Positions 8,849 through 17,903 of a stretch of 64,000 nt of DNA are shown in pieces. How positions within the stretch are numbered: position 1 is the stretch's first letter; each line of letters starts with the position of its first letter. Below the pieces are notes generated by a model that worked only from the letters and a program-made list of their open reading frames with translations, was not told the origin of the DNA and made no database searches. The stretch is from positions 1,408,148 to 1,472,147 of the forward strand of contig NZ_JAANZA010000001.1 in assembly GCF_012274275.1 (NCBI RefSeq). Direction: 5' to 3'. The stretch is from Cryobacterium sp. BB307 (lineage in GTDB: Bacteria; Actinomycetota; Actinomycetes; Actinomycetales; Microbacteriaceae). The position numbers and the translations under genes were made by a program.

Positions 8849-9763
8849 ATGGAACCCAGGCGCAGCGGAATCCTGCTGGTCGACAAGCCGGCTGGCATGA
8901 CCAGCCACGACGTCGTCTCGCGCGTGCGCCGGCTGGCGGCCACCAGGAAAGTGGGCCACGCGGGCACCCTCGATCCGATGGCGACCGGGCTGCTGCTGCT
9001 TGGCCTGAACAGCTCGACGAGGCTGCTGACCTACCTGGTCGGCCTCGACAAGGAGTACCACGCCACTATCCGGCTCGGGCAGACCACGACAACCGATGAC
9101 GCCGAGGGTGAGGTTGTCGCGACAGCGGAGGCCCCCCTCGTCGAGTCGCTCACCGACGACCAGCTCGCGCGGGAGATCGGGCGGCTCACCGGCGATATCC
9201 AGCAGGTTCCGTCCTCGGTCAGCGCCATCAAGGTCGACGGCAAGCGCGCCTACGACCTGGCGCGCAAGGGCGAGGAGGTCGTGCTCGCCGCGCGCGCGGT
9301 GACCGTCTCCGCCTTCGACGTGCTGGACATCCGCTCGTCCACGAGCGACCTCACGCGCCACGTCGACGTCGACGTTCGCGTCGAGTGCTCGTCGGGCACC
9401 TACATCCGGGCGCTCGCTCGCGACCTGGGGGCAGCGCTGGGTGTCGGCGGCCACCTCACCGCCCTGCGACGCACGCGCGTCGGCCCGTTCTCGATCGACG
9501 CGGCCGGTTCACTCGAGCAACTCGCCGTGGACGAGAACCTCCTGAATCCGGCCGAGGTCGCCACTACGCTTTTCCCGAGCGAACGGCTGGATGCAGATCA
9601 GGCGCGGGACCTCGCCAATGGCAAGCGCATCACGGTTGCCGGCGGCGACGGTGGCCCGATTGCCGCGCTGGGTCCGGATGGCCGACTGATCGGACTGGTC
9701 GAAGTGAGCGGCGGCCGGGCGCGAGCGCTCGTGAATTTCCCGAGCGATGAGGTGGCTGAATGA
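8849..9763 (+). CDS. truB: tRNA pseudouridine(55) synthase
   Basis: Makes pseudouridine 55 in the T-loop of tRNAs. 304 residues. GILLVDKPAGMTSHDVV begins the fold, and the catalytic motif VGHAGTLDPMATGLLLL places the nucleophile at Asp42. PSSVSAIKVDGKRAYDLAR and CSSGTYIRALARDLG are the other conserved TruB blocks; a short PUA-like C-terminal domain follows (about 230-300). Leaderless start likely: TAGCCT at 8837-8842 lies six bases before ATG and no ribosome-binding site is seen. The stop codon overlaps the start of the next gene (ATGA), so those are translationally coupled. Confidence 0.96.
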   Translation: MEPRRSGILLVDKPAGMTSHDVVSRVRRLAATRKVGHAGTLDPMATGLLLLGLNSSTRLLTYLVGLDKEYHATIRLGQTTTTDDAEGEVVATAEAPLVESLTDDQLAREIGRLTGDIQQVPSSVSAIKVDGKRAYDLARKGEEVVLAARAVTVSAFDVLDIRSSTSDLTRHVDVDVRVECSSGTYIRALARDLGAALGVGGHLTALRRTRVGPFSIDAAGSLEQLAVDENLLNPAEVATTLFPSERLDADQARDLANGKRITVAGGDGGPIAALGPDGRLIGLVEVSGGRARALVNFPSDEVAE

Positions 9764-10128
9764 TCGACTGGTTCGCGTACGTGCAGGTGGCGATCGCCGT
9801 GCTCGCCGGGCTCTTCTGCCTGGTGCGCGGGTTCATGGGCCGCAAGCCCGACGACTTCACCCTGGGCGCGACCACCGTCGTCGAGGTGCTGCTGCTCGTG
9901 CAATTGGTCGTCGCGCTGCTCGCCCCGGGCTTCGGGAACGTGCCGAGCGGCAACGTTCTCGAGTTCTACACCTACCTCGTGTCCGCGATCATCCTGCTGC
10001 CGCTGGCGGGCCTGTGGTCCCTCATTGAGCGCAATAAGTGGAGCAACATCGTGCTTGCGATAGCGAATCTCGCGGTCGCCGTGATGGTCTACCGGATGCT
10101 GCAGATTTGGGCGTTCCAACTCGCCTAG
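9760..10128 (+). CDS. Small integral membrane protein (four helices)
   Basis: 122 residues with four predicted membrane segments: about 5-25, 37-57, 66-90 and 97-118. I do not recognise a named family from the sequence, though proteins of this size are common next to truB/ribF in related actinobacteria. Start overlaps the truB stop by ATGA (coupled). No catalytic motif is visible; charged loops are short (GRKPDD, ERNKW). Confidence 0.8.
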   Translation: MIDWFAYVQVAIAVLAGLFCLVRGFMGRKPDDFTLGATTVVEVLLLVQLVVALLAPGFGNVPSGNVLEFYTYLVSAIILLPLAGLWSLIERNKWSNIVLAIANLAVAVMVYRMLQIWAFQLA

Positions 10129-10139
10129 TCTTGAGGACG

Positions 10140-10556
10140 ATGGACTCCACTGACACTCGTCGGCGACTCGGCATCGGCCGCGCTCTGATCGCGGTGTACG
10201 GTGTGCTCGCGCTGGCGGCAACCGGACGCTCGTTCGTCCAGATCGTGACGCGCTTCGACGAGGCGCCGGTCGCGTACGCACTGTCGGCGCTCGCCGCTGT
10301 GGTGTACATCGTCGCCACTGTTGCGCTCATCGCTCCGGGCCGCGGCTGGTACCTGGTCGCCTGGGCCACAATCGGGTTCGAGTTCATCGGCGTGCTCGTC
10401 GTCGGCGCGCTGAGCCTGTTCGACCCCGCGCTGTTCCCGGATGACACGGTGTGGTCGTTCTTCGGGCGCGGCTACCTGTTCATCCCGTTGGTGCTGCCCT
10501 TGCTCGGCATGTGGTGGCTGTGGTCGCAGCGCGACCGCTTCGCGCGGAAGGCGTGA
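10140..10556 (+). CDS. Small integral membrane protein
   Basis: 138 residues with four predicted helices (about 12-30, 45-65, 70-92, 105-128). Unknown function. The ATG at 10140 is chosen because TAGTCT (10126-10131) lies eight bases upstream, a leaderless layout; the frame is open further upstream but has no site. It is followed after three bases by ribF, so the two are probably co-transcribed. Ends with a basic tail QRDRFARKA. Confidence 0.78.
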   Translation: MDSTDTRRRLGIGRALIAVYGVLALAATGRSFVQIVTRFDEAPVAYALSALAAVVYIVATVALIAPGRGWYLVAWATIGFEFIGVLVVGALSLFDPALFPDDTVWSFFGRGYLFIPLVLPLLGMWWLWSQRDRFARKA

Positions 10557-10559
10557 GAA

Positions 10560-11549
10560 GTGGACGTCTATTTGAACGCAGCGGACGTTCCGGCCGACTT
10601 CGGTCCATCGGCGGTGACGATCGGCAAGTTCGACGGGCTGCACATCGGCCATCGGGCGATGATCGAGCAGCTGCGGCAGGAGGCATCCGGTCGCGGGCTC
10701 GTCGCCGCCGCGCTGACCTTCGACCGCAACCCGCTCAGCGTGGTGCGCCCGGAAGTCTGCCCGCGCGCGCTCATCTGCAACGACCAGAAGCTCGAGCTGC
10801 TCGCCGACGCCGGCCTGGACGCGACCGTCATGCTCGAGTTCAGCGATGAGTTCTCCCGGATGGAGCCCGACGAGTTCGTGCGCAGCATCCTCGTAGACAC
10901 GCTGCACGCCGGCTTCGTGCTCGTCGGACCGGACTACCGGTTCGGGCGCGGCGGAGCCGGCACGGTCGAACTGCTGCAGCGCATGGGCTCAGAGCACGGC
11001 TTCGAGACGCGCACCATCGACTCTGTGGAGCACGACGGCCGCCGGGTGTCCTCCACCTGGGTGCGAGAACTGCTGACCGACGGACGGGTCGCGGAAGCCG
11101 CGGAGCTGCTGCAGCGCCCGCCGAGCGTAAGGGGAGAGGTGGTCTACGGCGCGCAGCGCGGTCGCGAACTCGGCTTCCCGACTGCGAACCTGTCGCCACA
11201 GCTCGACGGGTTCATCCCCGCCGACGGCGTCTACGCCGGATGGTTGGCTGTCCATGGTGAAGCCGGCGCCGGACGCTCGCCGGACCCGCAGCGGCTGCCC
11301 GCGGCCATCTCGGTCGGCAACAACCCGACCTTCACCGGCGTGCCGGACAGCCAGGTCGAAGCTCACGTTCTGGGTCGAGGTCTCGAGGAGGGATTCGACC
11401 TGTACGGGAAGATCGTCGAAGTGGAGTTCGTCGACCGCGTGCGCGGTATGGAGCGGTTCGACTCGATCGACGAACTGACCGCGCAGATCGGCAAGGACGT
11501 CGACCAGGTGCGCTCGCTCCTGCACCTGACTGCGGCGCCGGATGCCTGA
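10560..11549 (+). CDS. ribF: Bifunctional riboflavin kinase/FAD synthetase
   Basis: Converts riboflavin to FMN and FMN to FAD. 329 residues. The N-terminal nucleotidyltransferase domain has VTIGKFDGLHIGH (HIGH-type ATP motif at 28-31) and LVGPDYRFGRGGAGT; the C-terminal riboflavin kinase domain begins about 188 and has the GFPTAN motif (205-210), DGVYAGWL and SVGNNPTF. Both domains are complete. Start is GTG at 10560, three bases after the preceding gene. Its 3' end overlaps the following transporter gene by eight bases. Confidence 0.96.
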   Translation: MDVYLNAADVPADFGPSAVTIGKFDGLHIGHRAMIEQLRQEASGRGLVAAALTFDRNPLSVVRPEVCPRALICNDQKLELLADAGLDATVMLEFSDEFSRMEPDEFVRSILVDTLHAGFVLVGPDYRFGRGGAGTVELLQRMGSEHGFETRTIDSVEHDGRRVSSTWVRELLTDGRVAEAAELLQRPPSVRGEVVYGAQRGRELGFPTANLSPQLDGFIPADGVYAGWLAVHGEAGAGRSPDPQRLPAAISVGNNPTFTGVPDSQVEAHVLGRGLEEGFDLYGKIVEVEFVDRVRGMERFDSIDELTAQIGKDVDQVRSLLHLTAAPDA

Positions 11550-12777
11550 CGCGAACCAGCGTGCGCTTCCGCTGTGGGCGGGCCGCACAACAGCTCTGCT
11601 CGGCATCCTGCTTGTCGCGCTGAACCTTCGCACCGCCGTCACGTCGCTGTCGCCGGTGGTGTCGCCGGTCGCGGCAGACATCCCACTGGACGCGATCGGG
11701 TTGGCCCTGCTCGGGACGATTCCGCCGATCGTGTTCTCGCTGAGCGGCCTCTTCGGCCCTGCGGGAGCGCACCGGCTGGGGCTCGAGCGCTTCACGGTGG
11801 TTGCCATCGTCGTGATGGTGGTCGGCTACGGCCTGCGCGCGGCCGCGTGGGATTTCCCGTCGCTGTTCGCCGGTACAGCGCTCGGGCTGATCGGGGCGGG
11901 ACTCGGCAACATCCTGCTTCCACCGCTCGTCAAGCGGTATTTCCCCGACCGCATCGGGCTGGTCACTTCCGCGTACGCGACGGTGATCGCCGTCTCCACC
12001 GGACTGCCGGCAGCGCTCGCGGTGCCGGTGGCGGAGTCCTCCGGCTGGCGCGCGTCGTTGGCGGTGTGGTGTGTTCTGGCCACGGTCAGCCTCCTGCCGT
12101 GGCTGGTGATGCTCGCCAGAGCCAGGCGCGATCGGCTCGCACGCCTGGATACCGCACCGGAGGTTCAAGAACCGGAGCCGCAACTGCTGCGGCGGATCTG
12201 GCACTCGAAGGTCGCGTGGGCGGTGACATTGCTGTTCGGGATGACGTCGTTCCACGCGTACGCGAACTTCGCCTGGCTGCCACAACTGGTCATGGATACC
12301 GCGGGCGTGAGCGAGTTCGACGCCGGCGTCATGCTGAGCATTTTCGGGTTCGTCGGCATCCCGACCTCGATCATCGTGCCGATTCTCGCCACGCGCCTGA
12401 AGAACTTCGGCTTGCTCGTCTACACGGGCGTCGCCTGCTACCTGATCGGCTACGCGGGGCTGCTGCTGGCCCCCGGGAGCGCTCTCGTGCTCTGGGTCGT
12501 GCTGCTCGGCGGCGGGCAGATGCTGTTCCCGGCCGCGCTGGTCATCATCAACCTGCGCACCCGCACACAGCGCGGTGCGGTCGCCCTCAGTGGTTTCGCG
12601 CAGGGTGTCGGCTACGCGTTAGCGGCGACCGGACCGCTGTTCATCGGCATCCTGCACGACGCGACCGGCGGCTGGACCCTGCCGATCATGCTGCTGCTGT
12701 CGACCAACGTGGTGTTGGTCGCGGTCGGCTTCGCCCTGCGCAAGCGCGTGTTCGTCGAGGACGAGCTGCACGTCTAA
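11542..12777 (+). CDS. MFS transporter, CynX/NimT family
   Basis: 411 residues, about twelve membrane helices. The first helix carries ALNLRTAVTSLSPVV, the signature of the cyanate/2-nitroimidazole branch of the major facilitator superfamily; LGNILLPPLVKRYFPDRIGLVTSAY is the other family block. Substrate unknown: family members export or import small anions and drugs. ATG start overlaps the ribF end by eight bases. The 3' end overlaps the convergent ROK gene by four bases, leaving no room for a terminator between them. Confidence 0.87.
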   Translation: MPDANQRALPLWAGRTTALLGILLVALNLRTAVTSLSPVVSPVAADIPLDAIGLALLGTIPPIVFSLSGLFGPAGAHRLGLERFTVVAIVVMVVGYGLRAAAWDFPSLFAGTALGLIGAGLGNILLPPLVKRYFPDRIGLVTSAYATVIAVSTGLPAALAVPVAESSGWRASLAVWCVLATVSLLPWLVMLARARRDRLARLDTAPEVQEPEPQLLRRIWHSKVAWAVTLLFGMTSFHAYANFAWLPQLVMDTAGVSEFDAGVMLSIFGFVGIPTSIIVPILATRLKNFGLLVYTGVACYLIGYAGLLLAPGSALVLWVVLLGGGQMLFPAALVIINLRTRTQRGAVALSGFAQGVGYALAATGPLFIGILHDATGGWTLPIMLLLSTNVVLVAVGFALRKRVFVEDELHV

Positions 12778-13715
12778 CCGAGCAGCTCCGCCCGGTGCAC
12801 GAGCGCGCCAGCGCCGATCAGCGGTCCGTCGCCGGACAGCCCGGATGGCACGACCTTCACCTTGGTGACGAAGCCGAACTCGTGACGCTCGTCGATCGAC
12901 TGCCGGATGAAGCCGAACAGGTCCCCAGTCGCCTGCGAGAATCCGCCGCCGATGGTGACGAGGTCCAGGTCGACGAGAGCCGTCGCGGAGGCGATCGCGT
13001 GACCAAGCGCTCGACCGGAGCGCTCGATCGCTCGGCGGGGGACGTCGTCACCCGCCGCATAGCCCGCTGCGAGCTGCTCACCGGTGGAGCCGTCCCAGCC
13101 CTGCGAGCGCGCCCACGCGACGGTGTTCGGCCCGGAGGCGATCGCCTCGATGCAGCCGATACTGCCGCACGCGCACCGGTCGACGAACCCGGCGACCTGC
13201 ACGTGGCCGATGTGACCGGCGTTCCCTGTCGGTCCCGACACCGTTCGTCCGTGCAGGATCAGCCCGCCGCCGATACCGGTCGAGACCACCATGCCCATCA
13301 GGTTCTGCGCTCCTTGGGCCGCACCGATCCACTGCTCGGCGAGCGTGATACACAAGCCATCCATGCGCATTGTCACCGGCGCATCCGTCACCTCGGACGT
13401 GATGGATGCCACGAGCTCGACGAGCGGGTAATCGCGCCAAGCGGGAAGGTTCAGCGGCGACACAAGGCCGGCCTGCTCGTTGAGCGGACCCGCGGCGCCG
13501 ATCCCGACACCGGCGATTTCGGCGCCATCCGGAACCGCGGCCAGAGCATCGCGGACGACGGACTCGACGCTCGCCGCGATGGCCGCCGAGTCGCTGTCAC
13601 GCCCGGTTGGGCGGCGGAATCGGGTGCCGGCAAGCAGCATCCCGTCCGGGTCGACAAGGGCCGATTCGACCTTGGTTCCTCCGAGATCGATAGCAAGAGC
13701 TAGAGACTGCGCCAT
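12774..13715 (-). CDS. ROK family sugar kinase
   Basis: 313 residues. ATP-binding phosphate loop AIDLGGTKVESALVD at the N terminus and the ROK zinc signature GHIGHVQV..DRCACGSIGCIEAIASG with three Cys of the CxCGxxGCxE motif. The usual catalytic stretch (E/V)NDANxAALGE is changed to MRMDGLCITLAEQW: the Asp base is kept but the following Asn/Ala positions differ, so substrate preference may be unusual. No HTH domain, so it is a kinase rather than a NagC-type repressor. Glucokinase, N-acetylmannosamine kinase or fructokinase are all possible. Convergent with the MFS gene. Confidence 0.85.
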   Translation of the reverse strand: MAQSLALAIDLGGTKVESALVDPDGMLLAGTRFRRPTGRDSDSAAIAASVESVVRDALAAVPDGAEIAGVGIGAAGPLNEQAGLVSPLNLPAWRDYPLVELVASITSEVTDAPVTMRMDGLCITLAEQWIGAAQGAQNLMGMVVSTGIGGGLILHGRTVSGPTGNAGHIGHVQVAGFVDRCACGSIGCIEAIASGPNTVAWARSQGWDGSTGEQLAAGYAAGDDVPRRAIERSGRALGHAIASATALVDLDLVTIGGGFSQATGDLFGFIRQSIDERHEFGFVTKVKVVPSGLSGDGPLIGAGALVHRAELLG

Positions 13716-13757
13716 GTCATGATCCTAAAGTGGGCGGCGACGCGTACAGTTGCGCGC

Positions 13758-14213
13758 ATGGACGCCGTGGACCTCGAGTTCTCCCGCGAGTTCGGGGTGT
13801 CGCCGGTCGTTGTCTGGGACGCCCTCATCGACCCAGAGCTGGTCATCGGTTGGCTCGGCGAAGCGCGCATCGAGGCGAAAGTCGGCGGCCGCTACGACCT
13901 GGTCTGGCTGCACAGCCAGAGCTTTCCGCCGACCACCGGCACGATCAGCCTGCTCGAGGAGCCGCGCGCGCTGACCGTCGAGTCCGACAATCGCGGCACG
14001 CTGCGCTACGGACTCGTGGCGACGGAGCTCGGTGCGCTGCTGCACGTGGGGATCTCGGTCGTGATCGAGCGCGCCTTCATCCCGCGCATCCGCGCCGACT
14101 GGCAGAGCAACCTCGACCAGCTCGAGGAGATGCTGCGTGGCCATCCGGTGGATTGGGCGAACTGGGACCGGGACCGGGCTCCGGTCTGGCAGCGCTATCT
14201 GCGGTCGTCCTGA
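13758..14213 (+). CDS. SRPBCC/AHSA1 domain protein
   Basis: 151 residues with the START-like fold: DLEFSREFGVSPVVVWDALIDPELVIGWLG is the classic AHSA1 opening, and QSNLDQLEEML the closing helix. Such proteins bind hydrophobic ligands or act as co-chaperone-like domains. The ATG at 13758 is chosen because TACAGT (13745-13750) lies seven bases upstream in leaderless layout and the frame has no site further up. Not paired with an ArsR regulator, unlike the two SRPBCC genes at 33349 and 36419. Confidence 0.85.
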   Translation: MDAVDLEFSREFGVSPVVVWDALIDPELVIGWLGEARIEAKVGGRYDLVWLHSQSFPPTTGTISLLEEPRALTVESDNRGTLRYGLVATELGALLHVGISVVIERAFIPRIRADWQSNLDQLEEMLRGHPVDWANWDRDRAPVWQRYLRSS

Positions 14214-14242
14214 CCAGCGAGCCGTTGGCTCCGCGACCCCGA

Positions 14243-14280
14243 GTTGCTCATATGAGCAACATCGGCAACGGATGTCGTTG
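14243..14280 (+). promoter_or_regulatory. Palindromic operator of the SorC-type regulator/deoC operon
   Basis: GTTGCTCATATGAGCAAC at 14243-14260 is a perfect 18-bp palindrome; CAACG-N5-CGTTG follows at 14266-14280. A -10 box TACGCT (14298-14303) lies six bases before the regulator GTG. The palindrome is therefore upstream of the core promoter, a place fitting autoregulation by a SorC/DeoR-type tetramer that releases on binding deoxyribose 5-phosphate or another sugar phosphate. The assignment is by position and symmetry. Confidence 0.75.
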
Positions 14281-14309
14281 TTTGCGCGTGCTCTGCCTAC
14301 GCTTGAGGC

Positions 14310-15272
14310 GTGGCCGTTGCAGAGACTTTCGACACGCGAGCGCAGGATTCTGACCTGCTGACCGTGCGCGTCGCCGAGCTCTACTACGACGAGGACAAGA
14401 CCCAGGACGAGATCGGCGTGCTCCTCGGCATCACCCGCTGGAAGGTTGGGCGCCTGCTCACTCGCGCCCGCGAGAGCGGCATCGTGCGCATTGAGATCGT
14501 GCACCCGCGAGCGAGGCGGCTCGGCCTCGAACGCGACCTGAGGGAGCGCTTCGGTCTCAAGGACGCTGTCATCATCCCCGAATCGGCGGATGCGCGCGCG
14601 GACGTCGCGCAAGCGGCATCCGACTACCTGAGCGCGCTCCGGCCTGTGCCGGGCACGCTCGGCGTCAGCTGGGGCCGCACCCTTGACGACATCGCCGAGC
14701 GGCTGCCGAATGGTTGGGCACGTGGCGTGCATGTCGTCCAGATCAATGGGGGAGTGAGCCTCAACCGTCGCGCGAGCACGGCAGCGACGACGGCGGCGAC
14801 CATCGCGCAGAAGTCGTCTGGCGAGGCAACGCTGCTGCCGAGCCCCGCGATCCTCGAGCGACTCGAGACCAAACGTGCCATCGAAGCCGACCGGACAGTT
14901 GCGGGTGTGCTCGAACTGGCGCGGCGAGCATCCGTCTACCTGTTCAGCGCCGGCGTCGCGGATGCCAGTTCCGTGCTGGTCGAGAGCGGCTACCTGACGG
15001 CGGACGACGTCGCGGAGCTCGTGCGTCGCGGCGCGGTTGGAGACGTCGTCGGGCGGTACATCGATGCCAACGGAAACCCGGTTGATCCCGGACTCAATGA
15101 GCGTACGGTGGGACTGGAGCTCGAGCAGCTGCGGTCCGCCGACACTGCGATCCTGGTGATCGCGGGCGAACAGAAGCATGACGTCGCGCGAGCGGTCGTC
15201 GCCAATGGACTGTGCAGCGTCGTCGTCACCGACGAGGGAACTGCGCGGACCCTCCTGGAGGAAGAGAAATGA
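14310..15272 (+). CDS. SorC-type sugar-binding transcriptional regulator (DeoR-like)
   Basis: 320 residues. N-terminal winged/HTH domain: VAELYYDEDKTQDEIGVLLG then ITRWKVGRLLTRARESGIV (about 20-60). The remainder is the SorC sugar-phosphate-binding domain with GTLGVSWGRTLDDIAERLP and NGLCSVVVTDEGTA. It is placed directly before deoC (ATGA overlap), as is Bacillus deoR, so the likely effector is deoxyribose 5-phosphate. GTG start at 14310 with TACGCT six bases upstream and no ribosome-binding site, so probably leaderless. Confidence 0.9.
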   Translation: MAVAETFDTRAQDSDLLTVRVAELYYDEDKTQDEIGVLLGITRWKVGRLLTRARESGIVRIEIVHPRARRLGLERDLRERFGLKDAVIIPESADARADVAQAASDYLSALRPVPGTLGVSWGRTLDDIAERLPNGWARGVHVVQINGGVSLNRRASTAATTAATIAQKSSGEATLLPSPAILERLETKRAIEADRTVAGVLELARRASVYLFSAGVADASSVLVESGYLTADDVAELVRRGAVGDVVGRYIDANGNPVDPGLNERTVGLELEQLRSADTAILVIAGEQKHDVARAVVANGLCSVVVTDEGTARTLLEEEK

Positions 15273-16285
15273 CAATGGAACAGTCAGCGGTAGCGCTCGC
15301 GCCGGCCGAGCGCGCGGTGAGCCTGCTCGGCGGCGACCTCACCGAGAAGAGCCTCAAGCTGCATCTGGATGGCCTCTCCGGTGTTGACGCGGTCGGCTTG
15401 GAGGCGCGTGCTGCCGGGCTGTCGACGCGCTCCATCAAGACCACGTCGAAGGCGTGGGCGCTCGACAAGATCATCAGCCTCATCGACCTGACCACACTCG
15501 AGGGTGCCGACACCCCTGGCAAGGTGCAGTCCCTCGTCGCCAAGGCGGTCAACCCTGACCCCACCGACCAGACCACCCCCCGGGTCGCGGCCGTGTGCGT
15601 CTACGGGGACATGGTCCCGATTGCGATCCAAGCGCTGGGCGCCCACCACGCGGCGGGTACCGACAAGGGCATCAACGTCGCCGCGGTGGCAACCGCGTTC
15701 CCCAGCGGGCGCGCTTCGCTGGCGGTGAAAATCGCCGACACCCGGGATGCCGTGCAAGCGGGCGCCGACGAGATCGACATGGTCATCGACCGCGGCGCGT
15801 TCCTCTCCGGTCGGTTCGGCATCGTCTTCGACCAGATCGTCGCGGTCAAGGACGCGTGCCGTCGAGTGGACGGAAGCTACGCACACCTCAAGGTGATCCT
15901 CGAGACGGGTGAACTCAACACCTACGACAACGTGCGTCGCGCCTCGTGGCTGTCGATCCTGGCCGGCGCGGACTTCATCAAGACGTCGACCGGCAAGGTC
16001 CAGCCTGCCGCGACGCTGCCCGTGACGCTGCTCATGCTGCAGGTCGTCGGTGACTGGTACCGCCTCACCGGCGAGCGGATCGGCGTCAAGCCGGCCGGTG
16101 GCATCCGGACGTCGAAGGATGCCATCCGCTACCTCGTGACGGTGGCCGAGACGGTCGGCGAGGAGTGGCTGCAGCCGCACCTGTTCCGTTTCGGCGCGTC
16201 GAGCCTGCTCAACGACGTGCTGCTGCAGCGTCAGAAGACCAAGAGCGGCAACTACAGCGGCGCCGACTACGTGACCATCGACTGA
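15269..16285 (+). CDS. deoC: Deoxyribose-phosphate aldolase
   Basis: Splits 2-deoxyribose 5-phosphate to glyceraldehyde 3-phosphate and acetaldehyde. 338 residues, class I aldolase barrel. LIDLTTLEGADTPGKV is the N-terminal block; HLKVILETGEL (Lys208) and GADFIKTSTGK (Schiff-base Lys238) are the active-site blocks, followed by GVKPAGGIRT. Longer at both ends than the E. coli enzyme, as in other actinobacterial copies. ATG at 15269 overlaps the regulator stop (ATGA) and has GGAGGAAG upstream. The acetaldehyde product explains the aldehyde dehydrogenase genes that follow. Confidence 0.95.
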   Translation: MTMEQSAVALAPAERAVSLLGGDLTEKSLKLHLDGLSGVDAVGLEARAAGLSTRSIKTTSKAWALDKIISLIDLTTLEGADTPGKVQSLVAKAVNPDPTDQTTPRVAAVCVYGDMVPIAIQALGAHHAAGTDKGINVAAVATAFPSGRASLAVKIADTRDAVQAGADEIDMVIDRGAFLSGRFGIVFDQIVAVKDACRRVDGSYAHLKVILETGELNTYDNVRRASWLSILAGADFIKTSTGKVQPAATLPVTLLMLQVVGDWYRLTGERIGVKPAGGIRTSKDAIRYLVTVAETVGEEWLQPHLFRFGASSLLNDVLLQRQKTKSGNYSGADYVTID

Positions 16286-16310
16286 GCCGAACGCTTACAA
16301 GGAGAACCCC

Positions 16311-17903
16311 ATGAACTTCCTCGACTACGCACCGGCTCCCGAGTCGCGTTCGATCCTGAACCTGAAGCCCACCTACGGACTGTTCATAGGCGGCGAGTTC
16401 GTCGACGGCCACGGCACGCCGTTCACGACCATCTCGCCCGCCGATGAATCGGCGATCGCCGAGATCGCACACGCCAACGAGCACGACGTCGAGCTCGCGG
16501 TCACTGCCGCTCGCCGCGCGTATGACTCGGTGTGGTCGCGCATGTCCGGCGCCGACCGCGGCAAGTACCTGTTCCGCATCGCGCGTCTCATTCAGGAGCG
16601 CTCGCGTGAGCTGGCGGTCGCTGAAAGCCTCGACAACGGCAAGCCGATCAAGGAAGCGCGTGACGTCGACGTCCCACTGGTCGCGGCGTGGTTCTTCTAC
16701 TACGCCGGATGGGCGGACAAGCTCGACTACGCCGGGCTGGGCCCGGCGCCCAAGTCGCTCGGTGTCGCCGCGCAGGTGATCCCGTGGAACTTCCCCCTGC
16801 TCATGCTGGCCTGGAAGATCGCGCCTGCACTCGCATCCGGCAACACCGTCGTGCTGAAGCCGGCCGAGACCACGCCGCTGTCCGCGCTCATCTTCGCGGA
16901 GATCCTGCAGCAGGCCGACCTGCCGCCGGGTGTCGTGAACATCATCACCGGAGCGGGGGAGACCGGGCAGGCGCTGGTCAACCACCCGGATGTCGACAAG
17001 GTCGCATTCACCGGGTCGACCGCTGTCGGCCGCGCGATCGCCCGGTCCACCGCAGGCACCGGCAAGAAACTGACCCTCGAGCTCGGAGGCAAGGCCGCGA
17101 ACATCGTGTTCGACGACGCGCCGCTGGACCAGGCGATCGAGGGCATCGTCAACGGCATCTTCTTCAACCAGGGCCACGTGTGCTGCGCCGGATCGCGGTT
17201 GCTCGTGCAGGAGAACATCCACGACGAGGTGCTCGACCGGCTCAAGCAGCGCCTGTCGACCCTGCGCCTGGGGGATCCGCTGGACAAGAACACCGACATC
17301 GGTGCGATCAACTCGCAGGAGCAGCTCGACCGCATCAAGCAGCTGACCGCCGTCGGCGAGCAGGAGGGCGCCGACCGCTGGACCGCCGATTGCGTCATCC
17401 CTGACCGCGGGTTCTGGTTCGCACCGACGATCTTCACCAACGTCGCGACGAGCCACCGCATCGCGCGGGAGGAGATCTTCGGACCGGTGCTGTCGGTGCT
17501 GACCTTCCGCACCCCGGCTGAGGCGATCGCGAAGGCCAACAACACGCCGTACGGCCTCTCGGCTGGAGTGTGGAGCGAAAAGGGCAGCCGCATCCTCGGC
17601 GTCGCCGACAAGCTTCGCGCCGGCGTCGTGTGGGCGAACACGTTCAACCGGTTCGACCCGTCGAGCCCGTTCGGCGGGTACAAGGAGTCCGGCTACGGGC
17701 GCGAGGGTGGCCGTCACGGGCTAGCCGCTTACCTGAACCCGGCTGGCACGCCCGCCCGGTCGGCCGTGACGGCAGGCAAGCCGTCGCCGGTCACCGTGAA
17801 GTCGACTGACACGCCCGTGATCGAGGGCATGAAGCCGAGCTCACCGCGCAAGACAACGCGGGCCAAGACCAAGAAGGCCACTACCAAGGGAGCAACCAAG
17901 TGA
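16311..17903 (+). CDS. Aldehyde dehydrogenase (catalytic half of an ALDH16-like pair)
   Basis: 530 residues, full NAD-dependent aldehyde dehydrogenase. Catalytic Glu257 in LELGGKAANIVF and catalytic Cys291 in FFNQGHVCCAGSR, with PWNFPLLM and VAFTGSTAVGR as cofactor-binding blocks. The last about 40 residues form an unusual Lys/Thr-rich tail (RKTTRAKTKKATTKGATK). Likely oxidises the acetaldehyde made by DeoC. ATG with AAGGAG seven bases upstream; 25 bases after deoC. The 3' end overlaps the next gene (GTGA), a half-length ALDH; together they correspond in order and size to a split ALDH16 protein. Confidence 0.93.
   Translation: MNFLDYAPAPESRSILNLKPTYGLFIGGEFVDGHGTPFTTISPADESAIAEIAHANEHDVELAVTAARRAYDSVWSRMSGADRGKYLFRIARLIQERSRELAVAESLDNGKPIKEARDVDVPLVAAWFFYYAGWADKLDYAGLGPAPKSLGVAAQVIPWNFPLLMLAWKIAPALASGNTVVLKPAETTPLSALIFAEILQQADLPPGVVNIITGAGETGQALVNHPDVDKVAFTGSTAVGRAIARSTAGTGKKLTLELGGKAANIVFDDAPLDQAIEGIVNGIFFNQGHVCCAGSRLLVQENIHDEVLDRLKQRLSTLRLGDPLDKNTDIGAINSQEQLDRIKQLTAVGEQEGADRWTADCVIPDRGFWFAPTIFTNVATSHRIAREEIFGPVLSVLTFRTPAEAIAKANNTPYGLSAGVWSEKGSRILGVADKLRAGVVWANTFNRFDPSSPFGGYKESGYGREGGRHGLAAYLNPAGTPARSAVTAGKPSPVTVKSTDTPVIEGMKPSSPRKTTRAKTKKATTKGATK

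Noticed and set aside
7811..9454. Extended 547-residue frame on the minus strand covering truB
   Set aside because: Only the last 327 residues match a family (ketopantoate reductase) and the extra part is antisense to truB.
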